Source: Chrysogorgia sp. JL179-B06 (Eukaryota; Cnidaria; Anthozoa; Scleralcyonacea; Chrysogorgiidae). Taken from it: 64,000 bases of DNA. Positions within the stretch are counted from its first letter, which is position 1. Every line of letters begins with the position of its first letter. Positions 35,801 through 50,600 of this stretch are shown here, in pieces. The stretch is taken from NCBI GenBank assembly GCA_035772405.1, contig JAYKKM010000049.1, forward strand, positions 991,001 through 1,055,000, given 5' to 3'. Under the pieces are notes generated by a model. That model saw only the letters and a program-made list of their open reading frames with translations. It did not search any database and was not told the DNA's origin. The translations under genes and the position numbers were made by a program.

Positions 35801-38800
35801 AACCTAAATCGTTTGAGAGCAAGCTGAAATCCCAGTACTAGTTTTGCACTGGGCAACTGGAAAATTTTCTTTAAAGCTAAGCTGCCTTTTTTCTGTCTAA
35901 TATCCCCCTCCCTCATGGACCAACAACATAAAAGTTTTATTTTATTATTTTATTGATTGGATAAAACCAGAAGTCCGAGAAGAAAGAACTTGGAGAAAAT
36001 AAATTTCTTCATGGCGTGGTTCTTGTTGTCAGTAAGAAGTTAAGCAAGCTGCAAGCTGATATTCATAATATGGCATCTGCTGTTGGAGCGGATTGTCGCT
36101 GGAATTTAGATGACTTGTGTACTCATGTCATTCATGAGGTAAACAGATACGTTTTACTTAAGAAATAAAACATGGTGTCATATTTTGTTACCATCATCAC
36201 CCCCATTTCACTACATATCATGTGTATACAAAACACCATCATTATAATTAACATCATCATTGTCATCAGTCCAAAAAGGTTTTCTGTTTCTGATTATAAA
36301 ATAATTTTACTCTACGCACGCTGTGATTGGTCAACTTGCCGGTCTCGATCAGGCTACGGAGACCGGAATGACGTCAGTAACTAATGAGAATTTTCATAAA
36401 ATCAAAAGCGTTATATATCGTAATTATCCAAAATATAAGAAATTGTTTCTGAATTATTTTATAAAAATAATAGAATACGTTTGCTCAGGTTTCTATAACG
36501 TGAACTTCTCTCGTGTTTTTATTACGTCACTCGGGTTTCGATCACGTTTTATAAAATAATTTTACTCTACGCACGCTGTGATTGGTCAGCTTTCCGGTCT
36601 CGATCAGGCTACGGAGACCGGAATGACGTCAGTAACTAATGAGAATTTGCATTAAATCAAATCCCCTAAGCCCCTTCCACCATTGAGACCTCTTGCCACC
36701 GTTGAGACCTCTTGCCACCGCAGGGCCCCTTACCACCGTTGAGACCTCTTGCCACCGCAGGGCCCCTTGCCACCGTTGAGACCTCTTGCCACCGTTGAGA
36801 CCCCCAAGCTCAACTGTTTCACCATGAGTACAAGGGAAAATTGGACTTTGCTAAGAAATTAAATTATCTTCCTTTTTTCCTCGCTGCCTAAAAAAGTTCG
36901 CGCTCGCCGGGGGGGGGGGGCGTGTTCACCGGGGCCCCGCACTTACTCCCACCCCGTGCTTTCTAGAAAGAACGCGTGAAATTAAAATTGAGCGAATAAC
37001 GAGTAGGCGCGCGGCCCCCGGCATATATGCCGCTTCTGCTATAGGGTTAATCCAGCCCTGCGCTGAGGCGAGTGCTTCCCCAACTTCTCGAGTGTGTTTA
37101 TTTCTTCACGAGGGTTTAGATCACGTTATGGAAACTCGGTAAAACGTATTCTATTATTTTTACAAATTAAAATAAATAATAATTATAAATAATAATTCAG
37201 AAAAAATTTCTTATACTTTGGATAATTACGATATATAACGCTTTTGATTTTTGATTTAATGGCAATTCTCGTTAGTTACTGACGTCATTCCGTTCTCCGT
37301 AGCGTGATCCGGCAAGCTGACCAATCACAGCGTGCGTAGAGTAAACATTATTTTATATAGCTGTATAGAATCACGGAAATTTTCCCGCCCTTTTTGAAGT
37401 CAAACGAAAAGAAGCTAAAACGTTTTTAAAAAGTTTAAATAATATCAAATTCTGATCTTCTATAAGACATCATTCATGTATTTCTTGTCTAACAAATTAC
37501 TTTTGCTCTCACAATTCAGTCGCATTAACAACTGAGAGTGATTTTTGGTGAGTAAGGAGAATGTACATTTTCATGATTTTAATAAATGAAACTTATTCCT
37601 GCGTTTTACTTATTCTCAAAATGTTATATGAAAGAAATAGAAAACATTTTTCACGGCAATTTCTCCTTTCTCCCAAACTTCCACTCGTGTTTCTATAACT
37701 ATGGAAACAGGGAACATATTTGTATTTAAATAAAAATCATACAAAATTCAATCAATGGTCAAAGATGACATAGGTTAGCTGCGAGGTAGTGAGTGCTGCC
37801 TTGCTCATGACAGTGGATAAAAGCAGAAATGCTTTTTGGTTTGTGTCGCGTTACAAAACAATTCAAAATAATTAGCATACGACGAGGATGGAATAACTAT
37901 TTATGGGTAACTCGACTAAAAAATCACAATACGAAAAGCGGGAATAACAATTGGGATATTTAAGCATTTAACAACGAACTCTAAACTGAAACGGTTTCAC
38001 GTTAATATCAACCCAACGTTTAACAATTTTGTTTGGCAGTCAAAATCAGTTGATCAAATAGAAAATTTGCAAGATAATTTACATATTTTTGCCATATTAG
38101 AAACACATATTCCCTGAATGAAGACAGAATTAAAATTGACAACACTAAATGCTCTTGCAGCGAAAGAAAGATCATGCATTCATCCCATCGGCCCATTGCA
38201 TTGTGGTTGTGCGCAGAACGTTCTCGTGCTACGCACAACCACAATGCAGTGTGCTTGGAAAAATTTGAAAAACTGCCTCACTACACGAATTAGGTCTGCT
38301 CCTGCCTTGATCGCTCGCTTCAGGCTCGCTCGCCGCGGCAGCAATAAAGACGTTTTAGGAGCATATAATCTCGATGCTTTTACAAGTTAGTCAAGTTACT
38401 TATAAAACTAATTACATTTCATTATAAAATCAAAACTACTACATATAGAATTAATAAAGCTATGATATAACCACAAAAATATTAATTCGAAAAAATGGAT
38501 GTTTTAAGTGCCTCTAACCTCAAATTTTTTTATTAACTTATTTGGAAGAACTTTTAAATTGATAAAGTAACTTCTTTTGAAGATTTTCGTTTCTTCGCTT
38601 TCTTTTTGAGATATATCAGTTTGTTTGATATGCAAATGTCCGGAATTTACGTCAGACATGCATAATGGTGTTCATTCAATTAAAAAGATTAAAGTGTGAA
38701 TAACACGTGTGCGTGTTTCTCCCACAACACCAAACGTCTCGATTTTAAAGGATTTCGTTCGAGAATGAAAGAGATACACACATTTCTCCAATAAGTCATT

Positions 38801-41542
38801 ATGCATGTGTGACGTAAATTCCGGACATTTGCATATCAAACAAACTGATATATCTCAAAAAGAAAGCGAAGAAACGAAAATCTTCAAAAGAAGTTACTTT
38901 ATCATTTTAAAAGTTCTTCCAAATAGACAATAAAAAAATTTGAGGTTAGGTGCACTTTGACCAGAAACAGAAGATATTTTTTGGCCTTATAAGTTATAAC
39001 ATTGATATTCAGTCAACATCATTAACAACAATTATGACATCTTCATATCGACACATTACGAATATCATTGACAAAACATTTGTACTCACACATCAGCAGC
39101 AGCAGTCCTTCATATGATATAAAAAGTATTGTGCTGTGTATTTCTATGTAGAAATAGAAATAAAAAACTCTAAAGGTTGGTGTGCTGCTGTATACGAGGT
39201 CTGACGTTTCGAGTGCCTGTTATGTGCTAGTCAGATACATACTTCGACTGTATAACAGAAGTTTTACACCATTATTTTTATCTTCAGGGCCGTATTACTC
39301 GAGAATACAACCAAGTTAAATCTAAAGGGGTCCATGTTGTCTCTCCTCACTGGCTTTATACCTGTGTTGATGAACAATGCCGTGTTGATGAAACTTTATA
39401 CCCAACAAACTACAACCCTAAACTCACATTGTCTGTTGTGAAAACAAGGAAATCAGTTCAAGGTTCAAAAGACGTCAAGGTAGGTTCACTTTTGCTGCAG
39501 TTTCCCATTCCACTTGAAGCTTTAGGGGATATGCAAGTGCTAGGCGAGAGTCTGGACCTATAACTACGAAAGCCGACGAGGGACTTCAGAGTTCAGACTT
39601 CAGACTTTAGAGTTAAGACTTCAGAGTTCAGACTTCAGACAATTCATACGCACGGAAAGTATAATGCCATCTTGTAAAGCCAGAAAACCAGCGATTTCAG
39701 AATTTGTGTTTCCGCGCGGCAGCTAACCACTCATACGTGTCTCCTTTTGATTGGCTGTTTGTTGTCCGAACTTATTTAACAGCCTATCAAAAGGCGACAC
39801 GGATGAGTGCTAGTTGCCGTGCGGAAAGGTCGACTATTACTAATCAAGTCAATCAAGTCATCTCTATCCTGTCTCCCGTCTTTGATCAATACAGGTTGTG
39901 TAAACTGGCGGAACACATATTAATGAGCGACATAGCGAGTTCATGAGGACGAGTAGTATAAAAAAATAACGCTTTCTTTATCATAATAAACCCTGTTAGC
40001 TGTTTCTTTTCCCCTAAAATACCATGTTTTCTTGTATAAAATTACTAGTTGGGAAGAATAAAAAATTATCTTTGTCAAAAGGTTTAAGAAAAAGTTGTGC
40101 AATGCGGTTTTTACTCAACTCGTAAATTGGTCACAATGACGTCACCATACTGAGTAAGATGTGACCTGCGATATGCCATATCTTCTAAACAAGGTCGGTG
40201 ACCCCAACTTTTTTTCTTGGTTTTAATGTATGTCAATAACTTTAAGACTGGGAAGTTTCAGCAAATTTTCATTTCGGAAAGAATTACTGAGGAATTCGTA
40301 TTTCGATTTCCAGACCTTATATCCGTTGCTAAGGAAGCTTAGAATTGACAAAATTTGCCATAGAACTTCACAGTTTTTAGAATCCATCAAGACAGTCTGC
40401 ATGTACTATATGTGGACAAAACTCTTTCGTTTGGTTATGTTATATGATGACGTCACCATGACGTCATCATATACGTCGCCAGACGAAAGAAGTTTGCCAA
40501 CATATTCCACACATAAAATATCTTGGTTATACCTTGAATTTATTGTCCACTCATGAAGTATATTGGGCACTGAATGACTTGTCCTTAGCAACCGGTTGTT
40601 TTCTTACTCGGTTCCAGGTTAACACCGTCAGGGTTGACAACGAGCGTTTACGAAACAGAAAATAGCGCCGCCGCCTCTAAACATCTCTTATAGTACTAGT
40701 TAGGAGAAGTTTATTTTTGGTGATCATTTCCTTTATTCTCATTACTCATTGCTTACTTAACCATTGATATTATTGGAGAATTTAGATACCGATCACCCTG
40801 CGGCATAAAGGTTTAACTCTTTCCTGTCTGGCTAAAAAACATCCAAAATTGAACTACCTCTTTGTTCTATTGATATCTCGGGAAATATCCATAACTGTTG
40901 CGAAATCTATACCTTTTCTGAAAGCCCAATAAACCGGCTGTTACCAATGCTTTTGAATTTTCCGAACAACACATGGATAATATAAATTAGCATAATTATC
41001 ATAAATCAGGTTTAAAAACTTCCATTTTTCTAGAAAATGCCATCTTTCACGCCCGCGTAGCATCATGAAAATTCAAAATGCCACCAATCGCAGAGTTGTT
41101 TATGAAATCAAATCAAACTTGGCGTGTGAGTGGATCTCATGTGCCTGGCGCTTGTCGAATTTCAATTTTTAATCTTGCGTTACCGTGTGCCGTGTTTTTC
41201 GATTGACGACTTCGGGGTCTTCTAAGACCGGGCAGGACAGGAAAGAGTTAATTGATGTTTATTTTACATACCAGGAAGCAAAACACAAAGAAGATGCTGT
41301 CGAGAGCAAGGAAACTGAGTCCAAAAAACCTAAAGAAACGTGCGTTGAGAATACAGGATCTTCAACAACAGAAACAACGGACCATGATGATGTCTCTAAG
41401 AACCTTGTGACAGATGATGGGAAGATACTAGATGTGGAAGCCAAGGCATTAAGTCAAGATTCTGCACAAAGTGATTCCATGCAAACTAAAGAGGAAATCC
41501 GACAAATTAAGGGAATTGCGCAGGCCTTGGTATGTGGTAGCC

Positions 41543-41627
<85 letters not shown>

Positions 41628-44600
41628 TTGTCTGTGTCCGTCTTTCTGTCTGTCTGTCTTTCGATGTTTTACTCTCTCTTTTTGATGTTTTTTAGTCTAC
41701 TCGTCGACGAAGCAGACGATCCAATAATTCTGGCCAAAACTCACGAAACTCCTCCGGGAATAGTGTTGGTGAATCTTCGAGAAAAATGACTCGAAGGCCA
41801 TCATCTCGTCTACGTTCTTTACGTTCTGGGCAGGTAATATACATCCTCCTTTATTCTCGTTTTCGCACCCAGCTTCTCTCCAGGGCCACCTTTTGATGAA
41901 GAATGACCAAACTCAAAGTGTATTAACTGGAATGGTATGAACTGGTTTATTTTGTTACCTTGCAGAACAGTAGCGAGGATGAGGCTGATGAACAACCAGT
42001 GGAGACGATCACCTATGATGATCCAACAAGTCGAATTGAAAGAGAAAGAATCATAGCGCAGCTATCAAACTGTAGTCCAAATCCAACCACGAACAGCGAA
42101 TGTAGTGAAGATGATGGTGATAAGACGACTGACCAAAAACAAGTAAGTAACCATTGAAACGAAAGAGAAACACTTTGAGTAACAATTCACCTTTCACCGT
42201 GCTATACACAATGCTATGCCACACTACATCACCATACACCACGCTACGCATACTACACCTCAATACGCCACTGCAATGTACTGCACTGCACTGCACTGCA
42301 CTGCACTGCACTGCACTGCACTGCACTGCACTGCACTGCACTGCACTGCACTGCACTGCCATGGACAGGCAAGGAGACAACTGTTATTGAAACTTTATCA
42401 ACAAAGGGTATGTTACATTTGTTTCAGCGGAGGAAGTCTAAAAGTGAAACAGAAGACGCAATAGAACCATTATCTATAAAAACTGAAGCACCGTCGCCCA
42501 GCCAAACTCCATCACCAACAGCTCCACCCATCGCATTACAAATCACGACAGCACAGCGCAAGCCTGAACCAATAAGCCTGTTGAATCATATGGTTGACCT
42601 GGAACGTGTGGAGCCACACAAGGCTCCCAAATTTCTGCTCTCTTCGATGTCGCAACAAGAGAAGATTGATTATGGAGCGTTGATAGAGGAGCTTGGAGGA
42701 GAAGTGTTTGATAATCAGTACTTTAGCCCAGAATGTCGTCACATCATTGTAGGACAACTTGGCAGGTGAGTTTATGTTTGAGAAATTCTCAGAAATTTTC
42801 AGACAAACACTAAAGGGCTGTTTACATGAATCCGGATTGAGTTTTATTCCGTTTTTAACTCGTACCGATTCTGTTAAAATCCCTTTAGGTGTTTACATGA
42901 ATCCGGAATGAGATGCAGCTCAATCCGGATTGAGTTCATTCCGGTTCTCATTCCGGAATGAAATTTCATTCGAGATTGAAAATTCATTCCCGTGTCATGT
43001 AAAGGCGGTGCGAGATTTCATTCCGGAATAAAAAATAAGATCTAAAGGACTGAAACGAACAACACATGCGTGTTTTTAACATTTATAGACGACAATTTGC
43101 AGCTAGAAACAGGAATTGCGCCGACGTCATATTGTTCAGTATAAATAACTCTTTATCGACGACGTTATAAATTAAAGGTGAATTAAATACTTGTTTACTT
43201 GCGACCGCATCGATTATCGTTGCTAGTAATGCTTTTCCCCTTTTCTTTATGTTTATTCTTCGCCAAATTATCAGTTTGAGGCACATGTTGAAATGTACAA
43301 GCTCAGAAATCGTTGAAAGAAACATACCCGCTATAATGTTAATGTTAAAATTTTCTAAGACCCAACCGAGACCAGTTGCAAAAAATGCAACTCCAAGGCC
43401 TTAGGTGAGAATTGAACTCTGTGTCTTAGAAAATATCCACACTCGCAAAATATTCTTCCCGTTGATTTCCTTTACAAGTTATTGAGTGTAAATGCAATAT
43501 TATTCTTAATATACCCTAGTTTGATAAAGGTCCCTAATATAACTACACCCCATAACTAATATCCCTAACACTAATACTATAACTCTAATACTATAACCCT
43601 AATACTATAACTCTAATACTATAACTCTAATACTATAACTCTAATACTATAACTCTAATACTATAACTCTAATACTATAACTCTAATACTATAACTCTAA
43701 TACTATAACTCTAATACTATAACTCTAATACTATAACTCTAATACTATAACTCTAATACTATAACTCTAATACTATAACTCTAATACTATAACCCTAATA
43801 CTATAACTCTAATACTATAACTCTAATACTATAACTCTAATACTATAACTCTAATACTATAACTCTAATACTATAACTCTAATACTATAACTCTAATACT
43901 ATAACTCTAATACTATAACTCTAATACTATAACTCTAATACTATAACTCTAATACTATAACTCTAATACTATAACTCTAATACTATAACTCTAATACTAT
44001 AACTCTAATACTATAACTCTAATATCCCTAACTCTAATATCCCTAACTCTAATACTATAACTCTAATACTATAACTCTAATACTATAACTCTAATACTAA
44101 TACTATAACTCTAATACTATAACTCTAATACTATAACTCTAATACTATAACTCTAATACTATAACTCTAATACTATAACTCTAATACTATAACTCTAATA
44201 CTATAACTCTAATACTATAACTCTAATACTATAACTCTAATACTATAACTCTAATACTATAAACTCTAATACTATAACTCTAATACTATAACTCTAATAC
44301 TATAACTCTAATACTATAACTCTAATACTATAACTCTAATACTATAACTCTAATACTATAACTCTAATACTATAACTCTAATATCCCTAACTCTAATATC
44401 CCTAACTCTAATACTATAACTCTAATACTATAACTCTAATACTATAACTCTAATACTAATACTATAACTCTAATACTATAACTCTAATACTATAACTCTA
44501 ATACTATAACTCTAATACTATAACTCTAATACTATAACTCTAATACTATAACTCTAATACTATAACTCTAATACTATAACTCTAATACTATAACTCTAAT

Positions 44601-47600
44601 ACTATAACTCTAATACTCTAACCCTAATACTCTAACCCTAATACTATAACTCTAATACTATAACCCTAATACTCTAACTCTAATACTATAACTCTAATAC
44701 TATAACTCTAATACTATAACTCTAATACTATAACTCTAATACTATAACTCTAATACTATAACTCTAATACTATAACTCTAATACTATAACTCTAATACTA
44801 TAACTCTAATACTATAACTCTAATACTATAACCCTAATACTATAACCCTAATACTATAACCCTAATACTATAACTCTAATACTATAACTCTAATACTATA
44901 ACTCTAATACTATAACTCTAATACTATAACTCTAATACTATAACTCTAATACTATAACCCTAATACTATAACTCTAATACTATAACTCTAATACTATAAC
45001 TCTAATACTATAACCCTAATACTATAACCCTAATACTATAACCCTAATACTATAACTCTAATACTATAACTCTAATACTATAACTATAATACTATAACTC
45101 TAATACTATAACTCTAATACTATAACTCTAATACTATAACTCTAATACTCTAACTCTAATACTCTAACTCTAATACTATAACTATAATACTATAACTCTA
45201 ATACTATAACTCTAATACTATAACCCTAATACTATAACTCTAATACTATAACTCTAATACTATAACTCTAATACTATAACCCTAATACTATAACCCTAAT
45301 ACTATAACTCTAATATAACTCTAATACTATAACTCTAATACTATAACTCTAATACTGTAACTCTAATACTCTAACCCTAATACTATAACTCTAATACTAT
45401 AACTCTAATACTCTAACCCTAATACTATAACTCTAATACTATAACCCTAATACTCTAACTCTAATACTATAACTCTAATACTATAACTCTAATACTATAA
45501 CTATAATACTATAACTCTAATACTATAACTCTAATACTATAACTCTAATACTATAACTCTAATACTATAACCCTAATACTATAACTCTAATACTATAACT
45601 CTAATACTATAACTCTAATACTATATCTCTAATACTATAACTCTAATACTATAACTCTAATACTATAACTATAATACTATAACTCTAATACTATAACTCT
45701 AATACTATAACTCTAATACTCTAACTCTAATACTCTAACTATAATACTCTAACTATAATACTATAACTCTAATACTATAAACTCTAATACTATAACCCTA
45801 ATACTATAACTCTAATACTATAACTCTAATACTATAACTCTAATACTATAACCCTAATACTATAACCCTAATACTATAACTCTAATACTCTAACTCTAAT
45901 ACTATAACTCTAATACTATAACTCTAATACTATAACTCTAATACTATAACTCTAATACTATAACTCTAATACTATAACTCTAATACTATAACCCTAATAT
46001 AACCTAATACTATAACTCTTAATACTATAACTCTAATACTATAAATACTATAACTCTAATACTATATAAACTCTAATACTATAACTCTAATACTATAACC
46101 CTAATACTATAACCCTAATACTATAACCCTAATACTCTAACTCTAATACTATAACTCTAATACTATAACTCTAATACTATAACTCTAATACTATAACTCT
46201 AATACTATAACTCTAATACTATAACTCTAATACTATAACCCTAATACTATAACTCTAATACTATAACTCTAATACTATAACTCTAATACTATAACTCTAA
46301 TACTCTAACTCTAATACTATAACTCTAATACTATAACCCTAATACTATAACCCTAATACTATAACCCTAATACTATAACCCTAATACTATAACCCTAATA
46401 CTATAACCCTAATACTATAACCCTAATACTATAACCCTAATACTATAACCCTAATACTATAACCCCAACCCTAATACTGGCTTGGGTTGATACTATAATT
46501 AATACGTTTCAATTTTGGTTGTTCACGTATCGAGAACTTGTCGTTTTTAGCAGTAATTCCTTTTGTTATTTCAGGAATGAAAAATGTTTGGCATCCATTG
46601 CAGCTGGAAATTGGGTGCTCCACAAATCATTCTTGGAAGCAAGTCGTAAAGCTGGACATTTTGTGAAAGAGGAAGTTCATGAATGGGGTGTGGAGGTGCC
46701 AGGAGAGCCATTGTCTAGTTTAGCCATTTCTGCCAGAAGATGGAGGATGGAATTAGGAAAGGTTTGTAGTTATCATCTTTTCTGCTTTTTATCGTTGACC
46801 TTCCCTCCCTTCCTCGTCTCCTCCCTTCCTTGTCTCCTCCATTCCTTGTCTCCTCCCTTCCTTGTCTCATCCCTTCCTTGTCTCCTCCCTTCCTTGTCTC
46901 CTCCCTTCCTTGTCTCCCCCTTCCTTGTCTCCTCCATTCCTTGTCTCCTCCCATCCTTGTCTCCTCTCTTCCTTGTCTCCTCTCTTCCTTGTTTACTCCC
47001 TTCCTTGTATCCTCCCTTCCTTGTCTCCTCCCTTCCTTGTCTCCTCCCATCCTTGTCTCCTCCCATCCTTGCCTTCTCCCATCCTTGTCTCCTCTCTTCC
47101 TTGTCTCCTCCCATCCTTGTCTCCCCCTTCCTTGTCTCCTCCCTTCCTTGTCTCCTCCATTCCTTGTCTCCTCCCATCCTTGTCTCCTCTCTTCCTTGTC
47201 TCCTCCCTTCCTTGTTTACTCCCTTCCTTGTATCCTCCCTTCCTTGTCTCCTCCCTTCCTTGTCTCCTCCCATCCTTGTCTCCTCCCATCCTTGCCTTCT
47301 CCCATCCTTGCCTTTTCCATTCCTTGTCTCCTCCCATCCTTGCCTTCTCCCATCCTTGCCTTCTCCCTTCCTTGCCTTCTCCCATCCTTGCCTTCTCCCT
47401 TCCTTGTCTCCTCCCTTCCTTGTCTCCTCCCTTCCTTGTCTCCTCCCATCCTTGCCTTCTCCCATCCTTGCCTTCTCCCTTCCTTGCCTTCTCCCATCCT
47501 TGCCTTCTCCCTTCCTTGTATCCTCCCTTCCTTGTCTCCTCCCTTCCTTGTCTCCTCCCATCCTTGTCTCCTCCCATCCTTGCCTTCTCCCATCCTTGCC

Positions 47601-50600
47601 TTTTCCATTCCTTGTCTCCTCCCATCCTTGTCTCCTCCCATCCTTGCCTTCTCCCTTCCTTGCCTTCTCCCATCCTTGCCTTCTCCCTTCCTTGTCTCCT
47701 CCCTTCCTTGTCTCCTCCCTTCCTTGTCTCCTCCCTTCCTTGTCTCCTCCCTTCCTTGTCTCCTCCATTCCTTGTCTCATCCCATCCTTGCCTTCTCCCA
47801 TCCTTGCCTTCTCCCTTCCTTGTTTCCTCCCTTCCTTGTCTCCTCCCTTCCTTGTCTCCTCCCTTCCTTGTCTCCTCCCTTCCTTGTTTCCTCCCTTCCT
47901 TATCTCCTCCCTTCCTTGTTTCCTCCCTTCCTTGTATCCTCCCTTGTCTCCTCCCTTCCTTGTCTCCTCCCATCCTTGTCTCCTCCCATCCTTGCCTTCT
48001 CCCATCCTTGCCTTCTCCCTTCCTTGCCTTCTCCCTTCCTTGTTTCCTCCCTTCCTTGTCTCCTCCCTTCCTTGTTTCCTCCCTTCCTTGTCTCCTCCCT
48101 TCCTTGCCTCCTCCCTTCCTTGCCTCCTCCCTTCCTTGCCTCCTCCCTTCCTTGTCTCCTCCCTTCCTTGTCTCCTCCATTCCTTGTCTCCTCCCTTCCT
48201 TGTCTCCTCCCTTCCTTGTTTCCTCCCTTCCTTGTCTCCTCCCTTCCTTGTCTCCTCCCATCCTTGCCTTCTCCCATCCTTGCCTTCTCCCTTCCTTGTC
48301 TCCTCCATTCCTTGTCTCCTCCCTTCCTTGTTTCCTCCCTTCCTTGTCTCCTCCCTTCCTTGTTTCCTCCCTTCCTTGTCTCCTCCCTTCCTTGTCTCCT
48401 CCCTTCCTTGTTTCCTCCCTTCCTTGTTTCCTCCCTTCCTTGTCTCCTCCCTTCCTTGTCTCCTCCCATCCTTGTCTCCTCCCATCCTTTCCTTCTCCCT
48501 TCCTTGCCTTCTCCCTTCCTTGTCTCCTCCATTCCTTGTCTCCTCCCTTCCTTTTTTCCTCCCTTCCTTGTCTCCTCCCTTCCTTCCTTCCTCCCTTCCT
48601 TGTCTCCTCCCTTCCTTGTTTCCTCCCTTCCTTGTTTCCTCCCTTCCTTGTCTTCTCCCTTCCTTGTCTCCTCCCATCCTTGTCTCCTCCCATCCTTGCC
48701 TTCTCCCTTCCTTGCCTTCTCCCTTCCTTGTCTCCTCCATTCCTTGTCTCTTCCCTTCCTTTTTTCCTCCCTTCCTTGTCTCCTCCCTTCCTTGTTTCCT
48801 CCCTTCCTTGTCTCCTCCCTTCCTTGTCTCCTCCCTTCCTTGTTTCCTCCCTTCCTTGTTTCCTCCCTTCCTTGTCTCCTCCCTTCCTTGTCTCCTCCCA
48901 TCCTTGTCTCCTCCCATCCTTTCCTTCTCCCTTCCTTGCCTTCTCCCTTCCTTGTCTCCTCCATTCCTTGTCTCCTCCCTTCCTTTTTTCCTCCCTTCCT
49001 TGTTTCCTCCCTTCCTTGCCTTCTCCCTTCCTTGTCTCCTCCCTTCCTTGTCTCCTCCCATCCTTGTCTCCTCCCATCCTTTCCTTCTCCCTTCCTTGCC
49101 TTCTCCCTTCCTTGTCTCCTCCATTCCTTGTCTCCTCCCTTCCTTTTTTCCTCCCTTCCTTGTCTCCTCCCTTCCTTGTTTCCTCCCTTCCTTGTCTCCT
49201 CCCTTCCTTGTCTCCTCCCTTCCTTGTCTCCTCCATTCCTTGTCTCCTCCATTCCTTTTTTCCTCCCTTCCTTTTTTCCTCCCTTCCTTGTCTCTTCCCT
49301 TCCTTGTCTCCTCCCTTCCTTGTCTCCTCCCTTCCTTGTCTCCTCCCTTCCTTGTCTCCTCCATTCCTTGTCTCCTCCCATCCTTGCCTTCTCCCATCCT
49401 TGCCTTCTCCCTTCCTTGTCTCCTCCATTCCTTGTCTCATCCCATCCTTGCTTTCTCCCATCCTTGCCTTCTCCCTTCCTTGTTTCCTCCCTTCCTTGCC
49501 TTCTCCCATCCTTGCCTTCTCCCTTCCTTGTTTCCTCCCTTCCTTGTCTCCTCCCTTCCTTGTTTCCTCCCTTCCTTGTCTCCTCCCTTCCTTGTCTCCT
49601 CCCATCCTTGCCTTCTCCCATCCTTGCCTTCTCCCTTCCTTGTCTCCTCCCTTCCTTGTTTCCTCCCTTCCTTGTTTCCTCCCTTCCTTGTCTCCTCCCT
49701 TCCTTGTCTCCTCCCATCCTTGTCTCCTCCCATCCTTTCCTTCTCCCTTCCTTGCCTTCTCCCTTCCTTGTCTCCTCCATTCCTTGTCTCCTCCCTTCCT
49801 TTTTTCCTCCCTTCCTTGTCTCCTCCCTTCCTTCCTTCCTCCCTTCCTTGTCTCCTCCCTTCCTTGTTTCCTCCCTTCCTTGTTTCCTCCCTTCCTTGTC
49901 TTCTCCCTTCCTTGTCTCCTCCCATCCTTGTCTCCTCCCATCCTTGCCTTCTCCCTTCCTTGCCTTCTCCCTTCCTTGTCTCCTCCATTCCTTGTCTCTT
50001 CCCTTCCTTTTTTCCTCCCTTCCTTGTCTCCTCCCTTCCTTGTTTCCTCCCTTCCTTGTCTCCTCCCTTCCTTGTCTCCTCCCTTCCTTGTTTCCTCCCT
50101 TCCTTGTTTCCTCCCTTCCTTGTCTCCTTCCTTGTCTCCTCCCTTCCTTGTCTCCTCCCATCCTTGTCTCCTCCCATCCTTGCCTTCTCCCTTCCTTGCC
50201 TTCTCCCTTCCTTGTCTCCTCCATTCCTTGTCTCCTCCCTTCCTTTTTTCCTCCCTTCCTTGTCTCCTCCCTTCCTTGTTTCCTCCCTTCCTTGTCTCCT
50301 CCCTTCCTTGTCTCCTCCCTTCCTTGTCTCCTCCCTTCCTTGTCTCCTCCATTCCTTGTCTCCTCCCATCCTTGCCTTCTCCCATCCTTGCCTTCTCCCT
50401 TCCTTGTCTCCTCCATTCCTTGTCTCATCCCATCCTTGCCTTCTCCCATCCTTGCCTTCTCCCTTCCTTGTTTCCTCCCTTCCTTGTCTCCTCCCTTCCT
50501 TGTCTTCTCCCTTCCTTGTCTCCTCCCTTCCTTGTCTCCTCCCTTCCTTGTCTCCTCCCTTCCTTGTCTCCTCCATTCCTTGTCTCCTCCCATCCTTGCC

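Larger units (their letters stand above)
33218..35970 (+). other. TOPBP1 intron 6
   Basis: Contains a LINE tail, a short inverted repeat, tRNA-like sequences and the 21-bp minisatellite. No coding exon seen. Confidence 0.8.
36139..39287 (+). other. TOPBP1 intron 7
   Basis: Carries repeated modules around TACTCTACGCACGCTGTGAT, an 18-19-bp minisatellite, a perfect hairpin and an inverted-repeat MITE. No coding exon seen. Confidence 0.75.
42766..46574 (+). other. TOPBP1 intron 12
   Basis: Contains a partial Harbinger-like element (42812-43340), a tRNA-like B-box remnant near 43370-43430 and the 14-bp satellite. No coding exon seen. Confidence 0.8.

Noticed and set aside
42051..42464. Cys/His/Ala-rich ORFs on both strands
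   Set aside because: They run through the CTGCA microsatellite. Only exon 11 and exon 12 on the plus strand have splice and homology support.
43545..46465. True telomere
   Set aside because: The unit is a 14-bp CTCTAATACTATAA repeat, not TTAGGG, and it lies inside an intron with exons on both sides.
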